DNA of 64,000 nt, taken from positions 1 to 64,000 of the forward strand of contig CAJOCN010000027.1 of NCBI GenBank assembly GCA_905233255.1. Reading direction: 5' to 3'. Under the pieces are notes generated by a model. That model was not told where the DNA came from, searched no databases, and was given only the letters and a program-made list of their open reading frames with translations. Both the position numbers and the translations under genes were made by a program. This document shows positions 34,072 through 43,229 of this stretch, one piece after another (position 1 is the first letter of the stretch; the number at the start of each line of letters is the position of its first letter). This stretch comes from Paludibacteraceae bacterium. Lineage in GTDB: Bacteria > Bacteroidota > Bacteroidia > Bacteroidales > Paludibacteraceae.

Positions 34072-36738
34072 ATGGCTATCAAACTAATTAAAGCATGTAA
34101 AGAATTAAATATAGGTATGGCTACTCTCACCGCGTGGTGCGAGAAGAACGGTCATGCCGTGGAGTCGGACCCGAACGTGCGCATCGACGATGACCTCTAT
34201 CTGCTGCTGGCTAAGGAGTTTGCCAAAGACCTGGCTGTTAAGTTAGAGGCGGACCGTCAGGCCGCAGAGCGTCAGGCACGTGAGGATGCAGACCGCGCTG
34301 CTGCAGAAGCCGCCAAGAAAGCGGCTGCGGAGGCTGCTGCGAAGAAAGCTGCCGAGGAGGCCGCTAAAAAAGCAGCTGAAGCGGCAGCCAGGAAAGCAGC
34401 GGAGGAGAAAGCAGCCGCTGAGGCTAAAGCCCGCGAAGAGGCACGAAGAGCCGCAGAGGAAGCCGCTAAGAAAGCTGCCGAGGCAGCTGCTCCCAAACCC
34501 GCTCCGGAGGCTCCTAAAGCTCCCGAGGCTCCCAAACCCGCTCCGAAGAAAGAGATCTTCACCCTCGGCAAACCCGAGCTCAAAGACGGACCGAAAGTGA
34601 TCGGCAAGATCGACCTCGACTCGATTGACACTTCCACCCGTCCGGCGAAGAAAACCAAGGAGCAGAAACGCAAAGAGCGCGAGGAGCGCCAACAGGCGCA
34701 GCAGGCACAACAGCAGGCTGCCGCCGAGAAACGTAAGCGTGAGCGGTTCAAGAACAACGCCACCAAGGTTGATCCGAACGACAAGCGTAACCAGGCGGGT
34801 AAGAAATCCAAGAAGAACCAGCCCCGTGAGGCTACGCAGGAAGAGGTGGATAAGGCACTGAAAGAGACACTCAACCGTCTCCAGCAGAAACAGAACAAGT
34901 CCAATACCTCCAAGTACAAACGCGAGCGCCGTGAGCAAGAGCGTGAGAAACACGAACTTGAGATCATGGAGGCTCAGGAGCAATCCAAGGTGCTCAAACT
35001 GACGGAGTTCGTGACGGCGAACGACCTGGCGGTGATGATGAACGTGCCGGTGAACAAAATCATCGGTACCTGTATGAGCCTCGGCCTCTTCGTGTCCATC
35101 AACCAGCGCCTCGACGCCGAGACGATCAACCTTGTAGCCGAGGAGTTCGGATTCCAGACCGAGTACGTGGCAGCACACGTGGTAGAGGAGATCAACGCCG
35201 ACGAGGTAGTCAACGACGAGGATGTGGAGTCCCGCTGTCCGATCGTGACTGTAATGGGTCACGTGGACCACGGTAAGACCTCGCTCCTCGACCATATCCG
35301 TAACGCCAACGTGATTGCTGGTGAGGCGGGTGGTATCACCCAGCACATCGGTGCTTACAACGTCAAACTGAAGAACGGTCAGCATATCACGTTCCTCGAT
35401 ACGCCGGGTCATGCCGCCTTCACCGCCATGCGTGCCCGTGGTGCCAAAGTGACGGATATAGCGATCATCATCATCGCAGCCGACGACGCAGTCATGCCGC
35501 AGACCGTCGAGGCAATCAACCACGCCCAGGCTGCCGGCGTGCCGATGGTGTTCGCCATCAACAAAGTCGATAAGCCTGGCGCTAACCCCGATAAGATACG
35601 TGAGCAGTTGTCGAACATGAATATCCTCGTGGAGGACTGGGGCGGTAAGTACCAGTGCCAGGAGATCTCCGCGAAGAAAGGTACGGGTGTTTATGAGCTT
35701 CTGGAGAAAGTGCTGCTCGAGGCAGAGATGCTCGACCTCAAAGCCAACCCGAAACGCCGTGCCAAAGGTTCGGTCATCGAGTCCTCGCTCGACAAGGGTC
35801 GCGGCTACGTAGCAACATTGCTGGTGCAGGACGGTACGCTCCACATGGGCGATATCGTGCTCGCCGGTACGTTCCACGGACGTATCAAGGCTATGTTCAA
35901 CGAGCGCGGACAGAAGATCACAGAGGTGCGCCCGGGCGAGCCCTGTTCGATCCTCGGTCTCAACGGTGCGCCGCAGGCGGGTGACGAGTTCAACGTACTA
36001 CCCACCGAGCAGGAGGCACGCGAGATTGCCAACAAACGTGAGCAACTCCAGCGCGAGCAGTCTATCCGCACGAAGAAACACGTGGGTCTCGAGGAGATCG
36101 GAAGGCGTCTGGCTATCGGTGATTTCAAGGAGTTGAACATCATCGTCAAGGCGGATGTGGACGGCTCGGTAGAGGCAATCAAAGACTCGTTGCTCAAGCT
36201 CTCGACGGAGAATATCCAAGTCAATGTGATCCACGGCGCCGTGGGTGCTATCTCGGATAGCGATGTGATGCTGGCTGCGGCTTCCGACGCCATCATCGTC
36301 GGCTTCAACGTCCGTCCGACCGGCACTGCCCGTAAGATGGCGGAGACCGAGGAAGTGGATATCCGCATCTACTCGATTATCTACGATGCCATCAACGAGG
36401 TCAAAGCCGCTATGGAAGGTATGTTGGCTCCGGAGGTGAAGGAAGAGGTGACGGCTACCCTCGAGGTACTCCAGACCTTCCATATCTCCAAGGTCGGCAC
36501 GATCGCCGGTTGTATTGTCCGTGAGGGTAAGATCAAGCGCGGCAACAAGGTACGCGTCATCCGTGACGGTATTGTGATCAAGACCGTCGAGTTGTCATCC
36601 CTCAAGCACGTCAAGGATGATATCAAGGAAGCCGGCGTGAATACCGAGTGCGGTCTCAGCCTCAAGGCATACGACGACCTCAAAGAGGGTGATATCCTCG
36701 AAGCATTTGAAGAAGTAGAAGTAGCGAAGACGCTGTAA
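34072..36738 (+). CDS. infB: Translation initiation factor IF-2
   Basis: An 888-residue GTPase that places initiator tRNA on the 30S subunit and promotes subunit joining. It has an N-terminal IF2_N helical domain (about 1-55), then a long Ala/Lys/Glu/Pro-rich low-complexity linker (about 60-300) and a second IF2_N-like segment (about 305-370). The G domain has G1 GHVDHGKT at 396-403, DTPGHAAF and [12 protein letters not shown]. Domains II to IV follow to the end. The linker length is in the usual range for Bacteroidota. It follows nusA by 52 bp. Confidence 0.97.
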   Translation: MAIKLIKACKELNIGMATLTAWCEKNGHAVESDPNVRIDDDLYLLLAKEFAKDLAVKLEADRQAAERQAREDADRAAAEAAKKAAAEAAAKKAAEEAAKKAAEAAARKAAEEKAAAEAKAREEARRAAEEAAKKAAEAAAPKPAPEAPKAPEAPKPAPKKEIFTLGKPELKDGPKVIGKIDLDSIDTSTRPAKKTKEQKRKEREERQQAQQAQQQAAAEKRKRERFKNNATKVDPNDKRNQAGKKSKKNQPREATQEEVDKALKETLNRLQQKQNKSNTSKYKRERREQEREKHELEIMEAQEQSKVLKLTEFVTANDLAVMMNVPVNKIIGTCMSLGLFVSINQRLDAETINLVAEEFGFQTEYVAAHVVEEINADEVVNDEDVESRCPIVTVMGHVDHGKTSLLDHIRNANVIAGEAGGITQHIGAYNVKLKNGQHITFLDTPGHAAFTAMRARGAKVTDIAIIIIAADDAVMPQTVEAINHAQAAGVPMVFAINKVDKPGANPDKIREQLSNMNILVEDWGGKYQCQEISAKKGTGVYELLEKVLLEAEMLDLKANPKRRAKGSVIESSLDKGRGYVATLLVQDGTLHMGDIVLAGTFHGRIKAMFNERGQKITEVRPGEPCSILGLNGAPQAGDEFNVLPTEQEAREIANKREQLQREQSIRTKKHVGLEEIGRRLAIGDFKELNIIVKADVDGSVEAIKDSLLKLSTENIQVNVIHGAVGAISDSDVMLAAASDAIIVGFNVRPTGTARKMAETEEVDIRIYSIIYDAINEVKAAMEGMLAPEVKEEVTATLEVLQTFHISKVGTIAGCIVREGKIKRGNKVRVIRDGIVIKTVELSSLKHVKDDIKEAGVNTECGLSLKAYDDLKEGDILEAFEEVEVAKTL

Positions 36739-36742
36739 GTGG

Positions 36743-36774
36743 ATTTGAGAATTTGAAGATTTGATTATTTGAAG
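36743..36774. repeat. 8-bp tandem repeat (ATTTGAAG family) after infB
   Basis: Four units (ATTTGAGA, ATTTGAAG, ATTTGATT, ATTTGAAG) fill the gap between infB and the next start codon. It is the same family as the array at 24150-24188 on the other strand. Confidence 0.88.
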
Positions 36775-36777
36775 ATT

Positions 36778-38052
36778 ATGAATAAGTTCTTTCGAATATT
36801 ATATCTCGCACCGCTTTCTTTTCTCCTGACCGGTTGCTGGACGGCATCAATCATAACAATCCCGTCTTCCTCGGATGTTAGTGAGTTCGAGCGGTTCTCG
36901 AGCTATGTGACGACGGTGAAGACCCCGAATCCGAAGGCAACGACCGTGACCACGTTTGTAGCAACCAACTACAACACCGATCCGTCGTTCTACCTCGATC
37001 TCAACGCCGTGGCAGCCGCCTTCGCGGAGAGCCGCAGTACGCGAGAGTTTGAGCAGATACTCAACTCGAGCCGGTATATGATCAACAACCTGGATCTCAA
37101 TCGCGACGGGTGGGTGGACTACCTGCGCGTGATTGAGACGTGCCAGGGCTATTACCACGCCTATCTGATTCAATCGTGCGTGGGTGCAGGTCTGTTTCAG
37201 GACGTCGCAACGCTGGTAGCCGAGCGGCAGGCAAGTACGCTGTACGTGGAGGTGATCGGAGATCCGTATATTTACGGCTATAACTACATTGTGCGTCCGG
37301 TGTTCGTCAAGACTCCGGCTATGTGGGATGTGTATGGTCGTCCGACCTACACCGTGTGGTCATCGCCGTATTACTACGGTAATTACCCCTCGTACTATAC
37401 TCGCCCTCAGCCGGTTTATCTGAACCACTACCAGGCGTACGTGACGACCTATCTGACCAACCATCATTACTGCCACCGCTGCGATTATCCGTCGCAGCCG
37501 CATTACACCGGTTATAGGCAGATGACGCAGACCTACGTGCGTAATGACTACCGCGACCAGCACCCCGAGAGCTCGTTTGAGCGCCGCGTGACGGTCTCTG
37601 CCAGTCAGGCCGGTAAGTCCGTCCGTAACACCGCGCAACTCCGCACGGAGGTAGAGAAGAGTGCAACTACCACTACCAGAACCTCTAGTACGACTAATAA
37701 AACTAGTACGACTAGAACAACTAGTACGACTAGAGCAACCGGTACCACCAGTACCTCCAGAACCTCCGGTGCTTCCCGCACGGCTACGCCGGCGACGACC
37801 GTTAGTACACGCGTTAGTAAAAGCGGAACGACCCGCACCACGGTGAAGACCACCGATAGTACAGGTCGTACGACTACTGTGAAACGTGAGAGCGGATCGT
37901 CCACTCGTTCCGGCGGAACAAGTACCCGCACCAGCGGATCGAGCACCCGCTCGAGCAGTACTACCCGTACGAGCAGTACCGGCGGGTCGGTTAGATCCTC
38001 TCAAGGCACGACAACCGAATCCAACCCTCGTTCGAGCCGACGCGCACGTTAG
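36778..38052 (+). CDS. Lipoprotein with Ser/Thr/Arg-rich low-complexity tail
   Basis: A 424-residue protein with a lipoprotein signal (LYLAPLSFLLTGCW). Residues about 60-190 form a compact domain containing an EF-hand-like run LDLNRDGWVDYLRVIE. A Tyr/Pro/His-rich stretch (about 190-270) follows, and then a 150-residue tail made almost only of Thr, Ser, Arg and Gly. Part of this tail comes from a 9-bp in-frame tandem repeat (37685-37738). ATG 36778 is chosen over a TTG at 36769. Function unknown; the basic tail could bind the cell wall or polyanions. The 3' end overlaps converging batE by 62 bp. Confidence 0.75.
   Translation: MNKFFRILYLAPLSFLLTGCWTASIITIPSSSDVSEFERFSSYVTTVKTPNPKATTVTTFVATNYNTDPSFYLDLNAVAAAFAESRSTREFEQILNSSRYMINNLDLNRDGWVDYLRVIETCQGYYHAYLIQSCVGAGLFQDVATLVAERQASTLYVEVIGDPYIYGYNYIVRPVFVKTPAMWDVYGRPTYTVWSSPYYYGNYPSYYTRPQPVYLNHYQAYVTTYLTNHHYCHRCDYPSQPHYTGYRQMTQTYVRNDYRDQHPESSFERRVTVSASQAGKSVRNTAQLRTEVEKSATTTTRTSSTTNKTSTTRTTSTTRATGTTSTSRTSGASRTATPATTVSTRVSKSGTTRTTVKTTDSTGRTTTVKRESGSSTRSGGTSTRTSGSSTRSSSTTRTSSTGGSVRSSQGTTTESNPRSSRRAR
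37685..37738. repeat. 9-bp CTAG-phased tandem repeat inside the lipoprotein gene
   Basis: Six units (CTAGTACGA, CTAATAAAA, CTAGTACGA, CTAGAACAA, CTAGTACGA, CTAGAGCAA) encode alternating Thr/Ser/Arg in frame. CTAG is normally rare in bacterial genomes. The same 9-bp phasing recurs at 45168-45203. Confidence 0.88.
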
Positions 38053-38758
38053 ACCACTCGCCGATCGTTTCGCGGATGGTCACTTTAGTGCCCTCGTGAA
38101 GCGTGAAGAGGTCTGTGCCGGAGCGGTCCGGAGAGGACTTGGCATTAACGACACCCTGTGTGATGATAGCCTCATTGCGCAGGGTGTCTCTTTGATGCAA
38201 CGAGTGCGCATTGAGACCCGCGCCGAACGAGAAGAGTAGAGCGACCCACGCGATGTAGAAAGCGGTCTTACGGAGCCATGGAAGACGGCCCAGGAGGAAT
38301 ACCAACACACCTGTCAGCGCCAAGATAAAGAGGCAGACAGAGAGGATGAACCAAGTCCGCTCGCTCAATCCGTTGCGGATCGTTTGAGCCCATGAGGAGA
38401 GGAAGAAATCCTGATCCGTTATATTATCCGTAATACGGCTTTGCGCAAAAGCCAGGTTGTACTGCGCATCCTTGTAATTGGGTCTCAGACGCAGTGCACG
38501 CTCGTAGTTGAGGATCGCCTGCGCCAACTCGCCCTGCTTGAAACGGGCGTTGCCGAGGTTGTAATAGAGCACCTCGTTCGGCTGCTCTGCCAACAGCGCC
38601 TCATAGCCCTTTGCCGCCTCTTCGTAACGTCCCTCCGCATAGGCGGCATTCGCCTCGTCAAAGGATTCTTGGGCATAAATAAGCGTGCTGCAGATGACTA
38701 AGATCAACATAACGACATATCGACATAACGACATATCGAAGTTATTTAGAGATTTCAT
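37991..38758 (-). CDS. batE: BatE-like protein (TPR plus SH3 domain)
   Basis: A 255-residue envelope protein, the last gene of the Bat operon. It has an N-terminal signal or anchor (YVVMLILVICSTLIYA), TPR repeats (about 33-100: AYAEGRYEEAAKGYEALL, VLYYNLGNARFKQGELAQAI, ALRLRPNYKDAQYNLA), two central transmembrane helices (about 133-155 and 163-180) and a C-terminal bacterial SH3 domain (GVVNAKSSPDRSGTDLFTLHEGTKVTIRE). The start overlaps the batD stop as ATGA. The first 16 residues or so are encoded by an 8-bp repeat (38711-38742), so an internal Met may be used instead. BatE is known in Bacteroides and spirochetes as a member of the aerotolerance operon. Confidence 0.88.
   Translation of the reverse strand: MKSLNNFDMSLCRYVVMLILVICSTLIYAQESFDEANAAYAEGRYEEAAKGYEALLAEQPNEVLYYNLGNARFKQGELAQAILNYERALRLRPNYKDAQYNLAFAQSRITDNITDQDFFLSSWAQTIRNGLSERTWFILSVCLFILALTGVLVFLLGRLPWLRKTAFYIAWVALLFSFGAGLNAHSLHQRDTLRNEAIITQGVVNAKSSPDRSGTDLFTLHEGTKVTIRETIGEWSNVRVGSNEGWIRLSCLERI
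38711..38742. repeat. 8-bp tandem repeat at the 5' end of batE
   Basis: Units AACGACAT, ATCGACAT, AACGACAT, then the degenerate ATCGAAGT, within the first codons of batE. Confidence 0.8.
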
Positions 38759-40617
38759 ATCTTTTGGTCCTCCAGATTGTTAATCAAGTTCGTTGTTGCG
38801 GTGTAGAGATCGTCCATACCATGGTCCGTAGAAGGCGCGTAGCGTGCAAACTCTGCCGTGGAGAGTACGTCCATTACCTCTTTGATCAGTGCCTCTGAGA
38901 CACCTTTTTGAGCCAGAATAGATGCTATATTCTCCTTGTTGAGGTCCGCCGTCGGGATAGACAGACGGTCGCTGAGGTACGTCCAAGCCGCACGCTCGAT
39001 CTCCTCGTAGAAATGGTCTTTGTCATTTGCCTTGAGTGCCGCTGCAGCTGCTTTGAGGCGTTTCTGGGCTACCTTGTTGGCGCGTTTGTATCGCATCCGT
39101 GTAATATCCGCTGCCTCTTTGATCTGCTTGCGGAGTACGACGAGCAGCACGAGTGCAATGATCAGCGGCACTACGTACCACAGCCAGAGGTACTGATAGC
39201 TGGCGGCGGACAGCTGACGGCTCTTCTTAGCCTTCAGCGGCTTGGTGTTGATATACCGGATATCCGAACCCAGTTGCTTGATATCTTCTTTCTGGGCGTG
39301 GTAAACGACGGCTCCCTCTTCGGCGGCTGTGGCACCTGCTTGTGCGCCTGCACCGCGTTTCACATTCACGGTGTATTCCGGCGTGGTGAGCGTCTTATAG
39401 GCTTTCTCGTCAATGTCGAAATAGCTGAACTTGACCGCCGGAATGGTGTATTCACCGGCGCTACGCGGGATAGCGAGGTACTCGATGGACTTCGTGCCGC
39501 TCACGCCTGCCGTGGTCGTGGAGAAGTTATTGGTCACTTTCGGGTCGTACGGTTCAAACCCTTCCGGCCAGTCGATAGCCGGAGTCTTGAGCAGTTTCAT
39601 GTTTCCTGCACCGGAGATGTCCAGTTTGATGGTCACCGCCTCGTTGGCTTGCACCTCGGTCTGCGAGATAGAGGGGGTGAGGGTGAACTTACCCACGCCT
39701 CCGCTGAAGCCGGCAGGTTTGCCGCCCGGCAGCGCCGCTACATGGATCGTCACGCCCGGCGCGGTGAGCATCTTCGTCACGTTGGTGTACGAACCGAAGA
39801 AATCATCGAAGATGCTCCGTGCCCGTTGTTGGGTCTGGACGCGAAGCACTGCCTCAAACCGCGCGGGGTCGATCTTGATCTCGCCCGAGTGTTGTGGGTA
39901 GAGGATGGTGCGGTAGAGCACCGCCGTCTGGTAGTTACGGCCGTTGTAGTGCTCCAGCTCCGTCTGTATCTCGCCCTGCTCCAACTCCTGCTTGAGGAAA
40001 CCCGTGAACTCCGGCAGCTTGGTGTTGTTGGTCAGTTGCGCTACATCGACGTTCGCGAAATAGAGCTTGTACGTGATCATGAGTGCTTCCTGCTCGTGTA
40101 CGCGGGTCTTGGAGGCAATCGTACGCACGAAGAGGTTCTCCGATGTGATGGCACCGGAACTGCTCTGCGAACTCTGTGAGTTTTGCTGACTTTGTCCTCC
40201 GCCTTGTGCGCTCTGCGCGGGCTGCTGATCCTCCGGCAGGACCTGTATCCGCACGCCGTTGGACTGCACGTTCTCGCCGTCCACTTTGACGGTCGCGGGG
40301 CCGATGGTGAACGTACCTTCTTTCTGCGCCATGAGCATGTACGTATAGGTCTGCTCGAAGGACGAGGTGCGTTTGCCGTTCACGAACGAGGTACTACTGC
40401 TGGTAGAGGTGTACGGTCCGCTCAGTACGTCGAAATCCGTGAACTCCGGCGCACGCAGATCGCGGCTTCGCTGGTTCACGGTGTAGGTCACCTGGAACGG
40501 TCTGCCCACTACCACTTGTTTGGGCGCTTGAGCCCTGAAAACCACCTCATCGGCTGCCGCACTGAATGCGATGCCGAGGAAGAGAAATAATATAGATAAT
40601 TTTAACTTCATATGCAA
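38755..40617 (-). CDS. batD: BatD (aerotolerance protein, Ig-like domains)
   Basis: A 620-residue exported protein with an N-terminal signal peptide (LSILFLFLGIAFSAAA). Beta-sandwich domains follow: PFQVTYTVNQRSRDLRAPEF with FDVLSGPYTSTSSS, the BatD signature region, and EGTFTIGPATVKVDG. A Gln/Ser-rich linker (about 135-160), further beta domains to about residue 440, one transmembrane helix (about 475-497, LWLWYVVPLIIALVLLVVL) and a cytosolic helical tail complete it. BatD works with BatA/B in the membrane complex; its biochemical role is unresolved. Start Met1 or Met3 are both possible. It ends in a 4-bp overlap with batE. Confidence 0.92.
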   Translation of the reverse strand: MHMKLKLSILFLFLGIAFSAAADEVVFRAQAPKQVVVGRPFQVTYTVNQRSRDLRAPEFTDFDVLSGPYTSTSSSTSFVNGKRTSSFEQTYTYMLMAQKEGTFTIGPATVKVDGENVQSNGVRIQVLPEDQQPAQSAQGGGQSQQNSQSSQSSSGAITSENLFVRTIASKTRVHEQEALMITYKLYFANVDVAQLTNNTKLPEFTGFLKQELEQGEIQTELEHYNGRNYQTAVLYRTILYPQHSGEIKIDPARFEAVLRVQTQQRARSIFDDFFGSYTNVTKMLTAPGVTIHVAALPGGKPAGFSGGVGKFTLTPSISQTEVQANEAVTIKLDISGAGNMKLLKTPAIDWPEGFEPYDPKVTNNFSTTTAGVSGTKSIEYLAIPRSAGEYTIPAVKFSYFDIDEKAYKTLTTPEYTVNVKRGAGAQAGATAAEEGAVVYHAQKEDIKQLGSDIRYINTKPLKAKKSRQLSAASYQYLWLWYVVPLIIALVLLVVLRKQIKEAADITRMRYKRANKVAQKRLKAAAAALKANDKDHFYEEIERAAWTYLSDRLSIPTADLNKENIASILAQKGVSEALIKEVMDVLSTAEFARYAPSTDHGMDDLYTATTNLINNLEDQKI

Positions 40618-40633
40618 TTAGAAAACAAATTTC

Positions 40634-41338
40634 CTACCACTCTTTTTCTACGCGGCGCTTCTTACCCTGCTGCCGCTGCAGTTTCTCCTGCGTGTCTTGC
40701 TCGTCTTGCTCTAATGCCTCCAGGATCTGCTCAGCCGTCTCTTTGTCCATCTGATCCTCGTTCTGCGGCTGTTGCTGCTGTTGCTGGTCTTGGTTTTGAT
40801 CCTGCTGTTGCTCTTGCTGTTGTTGCTGTTGCTGCTGCTGATCCTGTTTGTCCTGCTGCTGGTCCTTGTTCTGGTTTTGCTGCTGTTGCTGTTGTTGCTG
40901 TTGTTGCAGCATCTGCATTGATTTCACCAGATTGTACCGCGTGTCATTATCCGAGGGGTTATACCTCAGACTCTCCTGGAAAGCCGCAACGGCCTGGTCG
41001 TACTGCTGTTGGGCGAAGGCGCAATTACCGATGTTGTGCATCGATTTGGCGTACCGCTCGCCATCTTTCTCTTTGTCCAGCAACTTGACCGCCGTCTCGA
41101 ACTCTGTCTGCGCGTCGGCATATTTGTCCTGTTTGAAGAGAGCGTCGCCGAGGTTGTAATGCGCCTCGTAGCCCTCTTTGTTCTTATCCAGTCCGCGGCG
41201 ATAATTGACCTCCGCTTCGGTGTAGTTCTGTTTCTTGTACTCGCGGTTGCCTTTCCGCACATTGCCCGCTTCTTTCTGCGCAAAAAGCGATGTGGAGGCA
41301 ATGAACAGGCATGCCAATATAACGATTATCTTCTTCAT
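40634..41338 (-). CDS. batC: BatC-like TPR protein with polyglutamine tract
   Basis: A 234-residue exported protein with a signal peptide (IIVILACLFIASTSLFA), TPR repeats between about 25 and 140 (AEVNYRRGLDKNKEGYEAHYNLGDALFKQDKYADA, CAFAQQQYDQAVAAFQESLRYNP), then a Gln-rich tract (about 144-192) with interspersed Asp, Asn and Lys. A charged tail containing TAEQILEALEQDE follows, a motif typical of BatC. The tract is made of CAG/CAA codons. It lies between batB (8-bp gap) and batD (17-bp gap). Confidence 0.88.
   Translation of the reverse strand: MKKIIVILACLFIASTSLFAQKEAGNVRKGNREYKKQNYTEAEVNYRRGLDKNKEGYEAHYNLGDALFKQDKYADAQTEFETAVKLLDKEKDGERYAKSMHNIGNCAFAQQQYDQAVAAFQESLRYNPSDNDTRYNLVKSMQMLQQQQQQQQQQNQNKDQQQDKQDQQQQQQQQQEQQQDQNQDQQQQQQPQNEDQMDKETAEQILEALEQDEQDTQEKLQRQQGKKRRVEKEW
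40763..40907. repeat. CAG/CAA trinucleotide-rich tract in batC
   Basis: On the minus strand the codons are almost all glutamine, in runs of up to ten, broken by Asn, Asp, Lys and Glu. Codon interruption (CAG mixed with CAA) lowers perfect-repeat slippage, but length variation between strains is plausible. Confidence 0.88.
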
Positions 41339-41345
41339 AATATCC

Positions 41346-42398
41346 TTATTCTTGATTCTTGACTCCTGATTCCCCGAAAATATCCAAACGGGTGATTGCT
41401 TTGTTCTTACGGTTGAAGATAAAGAAATCGATTACCAGCAGGAGTAGGGCGATGAGTGCAAAGCTCTGGAACTGCTCGTTGTAGTCCGTGAAGACCTGTG
41501 TCTCTATCTCCTGGGTGGCTAATTTGTCCAGCTCTTTCTGGATCGCCTTGGTAGCTGTGTTGGTGTTGTCGCAGCGGACGTAGATGCCTCCGCCTGCCTG
41601 CGCAATCTCCTTACACATCTCTTCGTTCAGCTTGCTGACCACCACATTGCCGTTGCGGTCCTTGCGGAAACTGTTTGTGCCGGGCATGGGGATAGGCGAA
41701 CCCTCGGGCTTGCCGATTCCTACTACTAATACTTGGATACCCGCCTCTTTGGCGCGTTTGGCAACGGCTACTGCGTCGTCCTCGTGGTTCTCACCATCGG
41801 TGATGAGGATGATCGCGCGGCTGGCGTCACTCTGCTCGCCGAAACACCGTATAGAAGTGCTCAGCGCCTGTCCGATAGCCGTACCTTGCGTCTTGATGAG
41901 CTCGGGTTTGATGGAGTTCAGGAACATTTTCGCGGACACGTAGTCGCAGGTGATCGGCAGTTGCACGAACGCGTCGCCGGCGAAGACCACGAGTCCCACT
42001 TTGTCGTTCACCATGTTGTCCATCAGCTTGCTCAGCATCTGTTTGGCTCGGTCCAGACGGTTCGGCGCTACATCCTCCGCGAGCATGGAGTTGGATATAT
42101 CCAGTGCCACGATAGCTTCTATGCCTTGCCTCTTCTCGGTGTGCTCGCTCTGACCGAACTGCGGCCGGGCGGCAGCGAAAATCAGCAATGCCAATGCCAC
42201 CATGAGGATGGAGAACTTGACCGCCGGACGAACACGGCTGGCATTGGGCATCAGCGCCTCCATCAGCTCGGGGTCGCCGAACTCCTCCAGCTGCTTTCTT
42301 TTGCGGCCGGTGTACCATAGATAGGCTGCGATGAAAACCGGAATAGTCACACCCAGCCATAAAACCTCTATATTTGCAAATCTAAACATAAATCTCAA
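41346..42398 (-). CDS. batB: BatB (von Willebrand factor A domain)
   Basis: A 350-residue inner-membrane protein. N-terminal helices (about 8-27 and 55-75) precede a vWA domain (about 90-290). The metal-ion site is seen as DISNSMLAED (DxSxS), with the Thr of QGTAIG and the Asp of ITDGEN. A C-terminal helix (about 315-335, FALIALLLLVIDFFIF) closes it. It pairs with BatA in the aerotolerance complex. Its promoter-proximal neighbour is an inserted methyltransferase gene, separated by a 7-bp repeat. Confidence 0.93.
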   Translation of the reverse strand: MRFMFRFANIEVLWLGVTIPVFIAAYLWYTGRKRKQLEEFGDPELMEALMPNASRVRPAVKFSILMVALALLIFAAARPQFGQSEHTEKRQGIEAIVALDISNSMLAEDVAPNRLDRAKQMLSKLMDNMVNDKVGLVVFAGDAFVQLPITCDYVSAKMFLNSIKPELIKTQGTAIGQALSTSIRCFGEQSDASRAIILITDGENHEDDAVAVAKRAKEAGIQVLVVGIGKPEGSPIPMPGTNSFRKDRNGNVVVSKLNEEMCKEIAQAGGGIYVRCDNTNTATKAIQKELDKLATQEIETQVFTDYNEQFQSFALIALLLLVIDFFIFNRKNKAITRLDIFGESGVKNQE

Positions 42399-42456
42399 AC
42401 ATCAAACATCATACATCAAACATCATACATCATACATCATACATCATACATCATAT
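42394..42456. repeat. 7-bp tandem repeat (ATCATAC/ATCAAAC x9) between methyltransferase and batB
   Basis: Nine units fill the whole gap, from the batB start codon region to the methyltransferase stop codon (42451-42453). Confidence 0.92.
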
Positions 42457-43224
42457 GCCAACCACGTAATACCCGGCGGTGGTGTAGAAATTCCGAATCC
42501 ATGGCAGTGCGCGCAGCACCGGCCAGACACGCATCTTGTGCAGATGGAACTTGACCTCATAATTAGGCTGTATGAACCAAAGTGTCTTGACCAGAATCCG
42601 GTAGTTCTCGTGCCGTAGAATGCGCTCAAACCGCTCAATCGTAATGCCTGTTTCTTTGATTTCCAGCAACGCTTCGATAGTGCCCTCTGACTCACCGGCT
42701 TTCCGCATCAGTCCTGCGTAGAGTTTGGCAGGAAGCAGATGGATGAACGGCGTCTTGGATAGCTTGCTGGTACATACCTGCTGGTGTCCGCCGAACGGCA
42801 TCATCCACGCCGGGAAACCGAAGAACACAACGCCCCCGGGGGCAATAAAGCGTTTGAGGAAACCCATGAAACGCTCCTGGTTATGGATGTGCTCGATCAC
42901 GTCGCGCAGGATGATCAGGTCGAAAGGGGCAGGCTCGATATTATAGATATCTTCCGCGATCAGAGTCAGTTTGTCCAGATGCGGATGGTCAGCCATGAAG
43001 ACCTTTGCGTTCTCGATCTGCGCTTTGTTCAGGTCTATACCGGTGCAGTGAAAACCGCGATCCAGAAACGGCTTCAGGTTTCCTCCTTCGCCGCACCCGA
43101 TCTCGAGCACGCGCAGTCCCTCGCGCAGCGGGAATACCTGCTCTATATAGGGAATCACGTATTTCTCGGTTGTCTCTGCCTGCTCGTGGAAATAGAGCAG
43201 ACGGTTACGATGACGTTCTTGCAT
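42451..43224 (-). CDS. SAM-dependent methyltransferase (class I), substrate unknown
   Basis: A 257-residue Rossmann-type methyltransferase. Motif I is VLEIGCGEGGNLKPFL (about residues 39-54), the acidic residue after strand 2 is in GIDLNKAQ, and DLIILRDVIEHI is the post-motif region common to UbiG-like enzymes. The C-terminal half (RMRVWPVLRALPWIRNFYTTAGYYV) is hydrophobic and basic and may contact the membrane. It lies between batA and batB in the same direction, 5 bp after batA, which is not part of the usual Bat operon. The acceptor cannot be predicted. Confidence 0.82.
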   Translation of the reverse strand: MQERHRNRLLYFHEQAETTEKYVIPYIEQVFPLREGLRVLEIGCGEGGNLKPFLDRGFHCTGIDLNKAQIENAKVFMADHPHLDKLTLIAEDIYNIEPAPFDLIILRDVIEHIHNQERFMGFLKRFIAPGGVVFFGFPAWMMPFGGHQQVCTSKLSKTPFIHLLPAKLYAGLMRKAGESEGTIEALLEIKETGITIERFERILRHENYRILVKTLWFIQPNYEVKFHLHKMRVWPVLRALPWIRNFYTTAGYYVVGI

Positions 43225-43229
43225 AGTGG

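Noticed and set aside
34243..35877. 544-codon frame opposite infB
   Set aside because: Leu/Gly/Phe/Ser runs mirror the Ala/Lys/Glu linker of IF-2; a shadow of codon bias.
38908..40179. 423-codon frame opposite batD
   Set aside because: No recognisable motifs; complete overlap with a well-supported gene.
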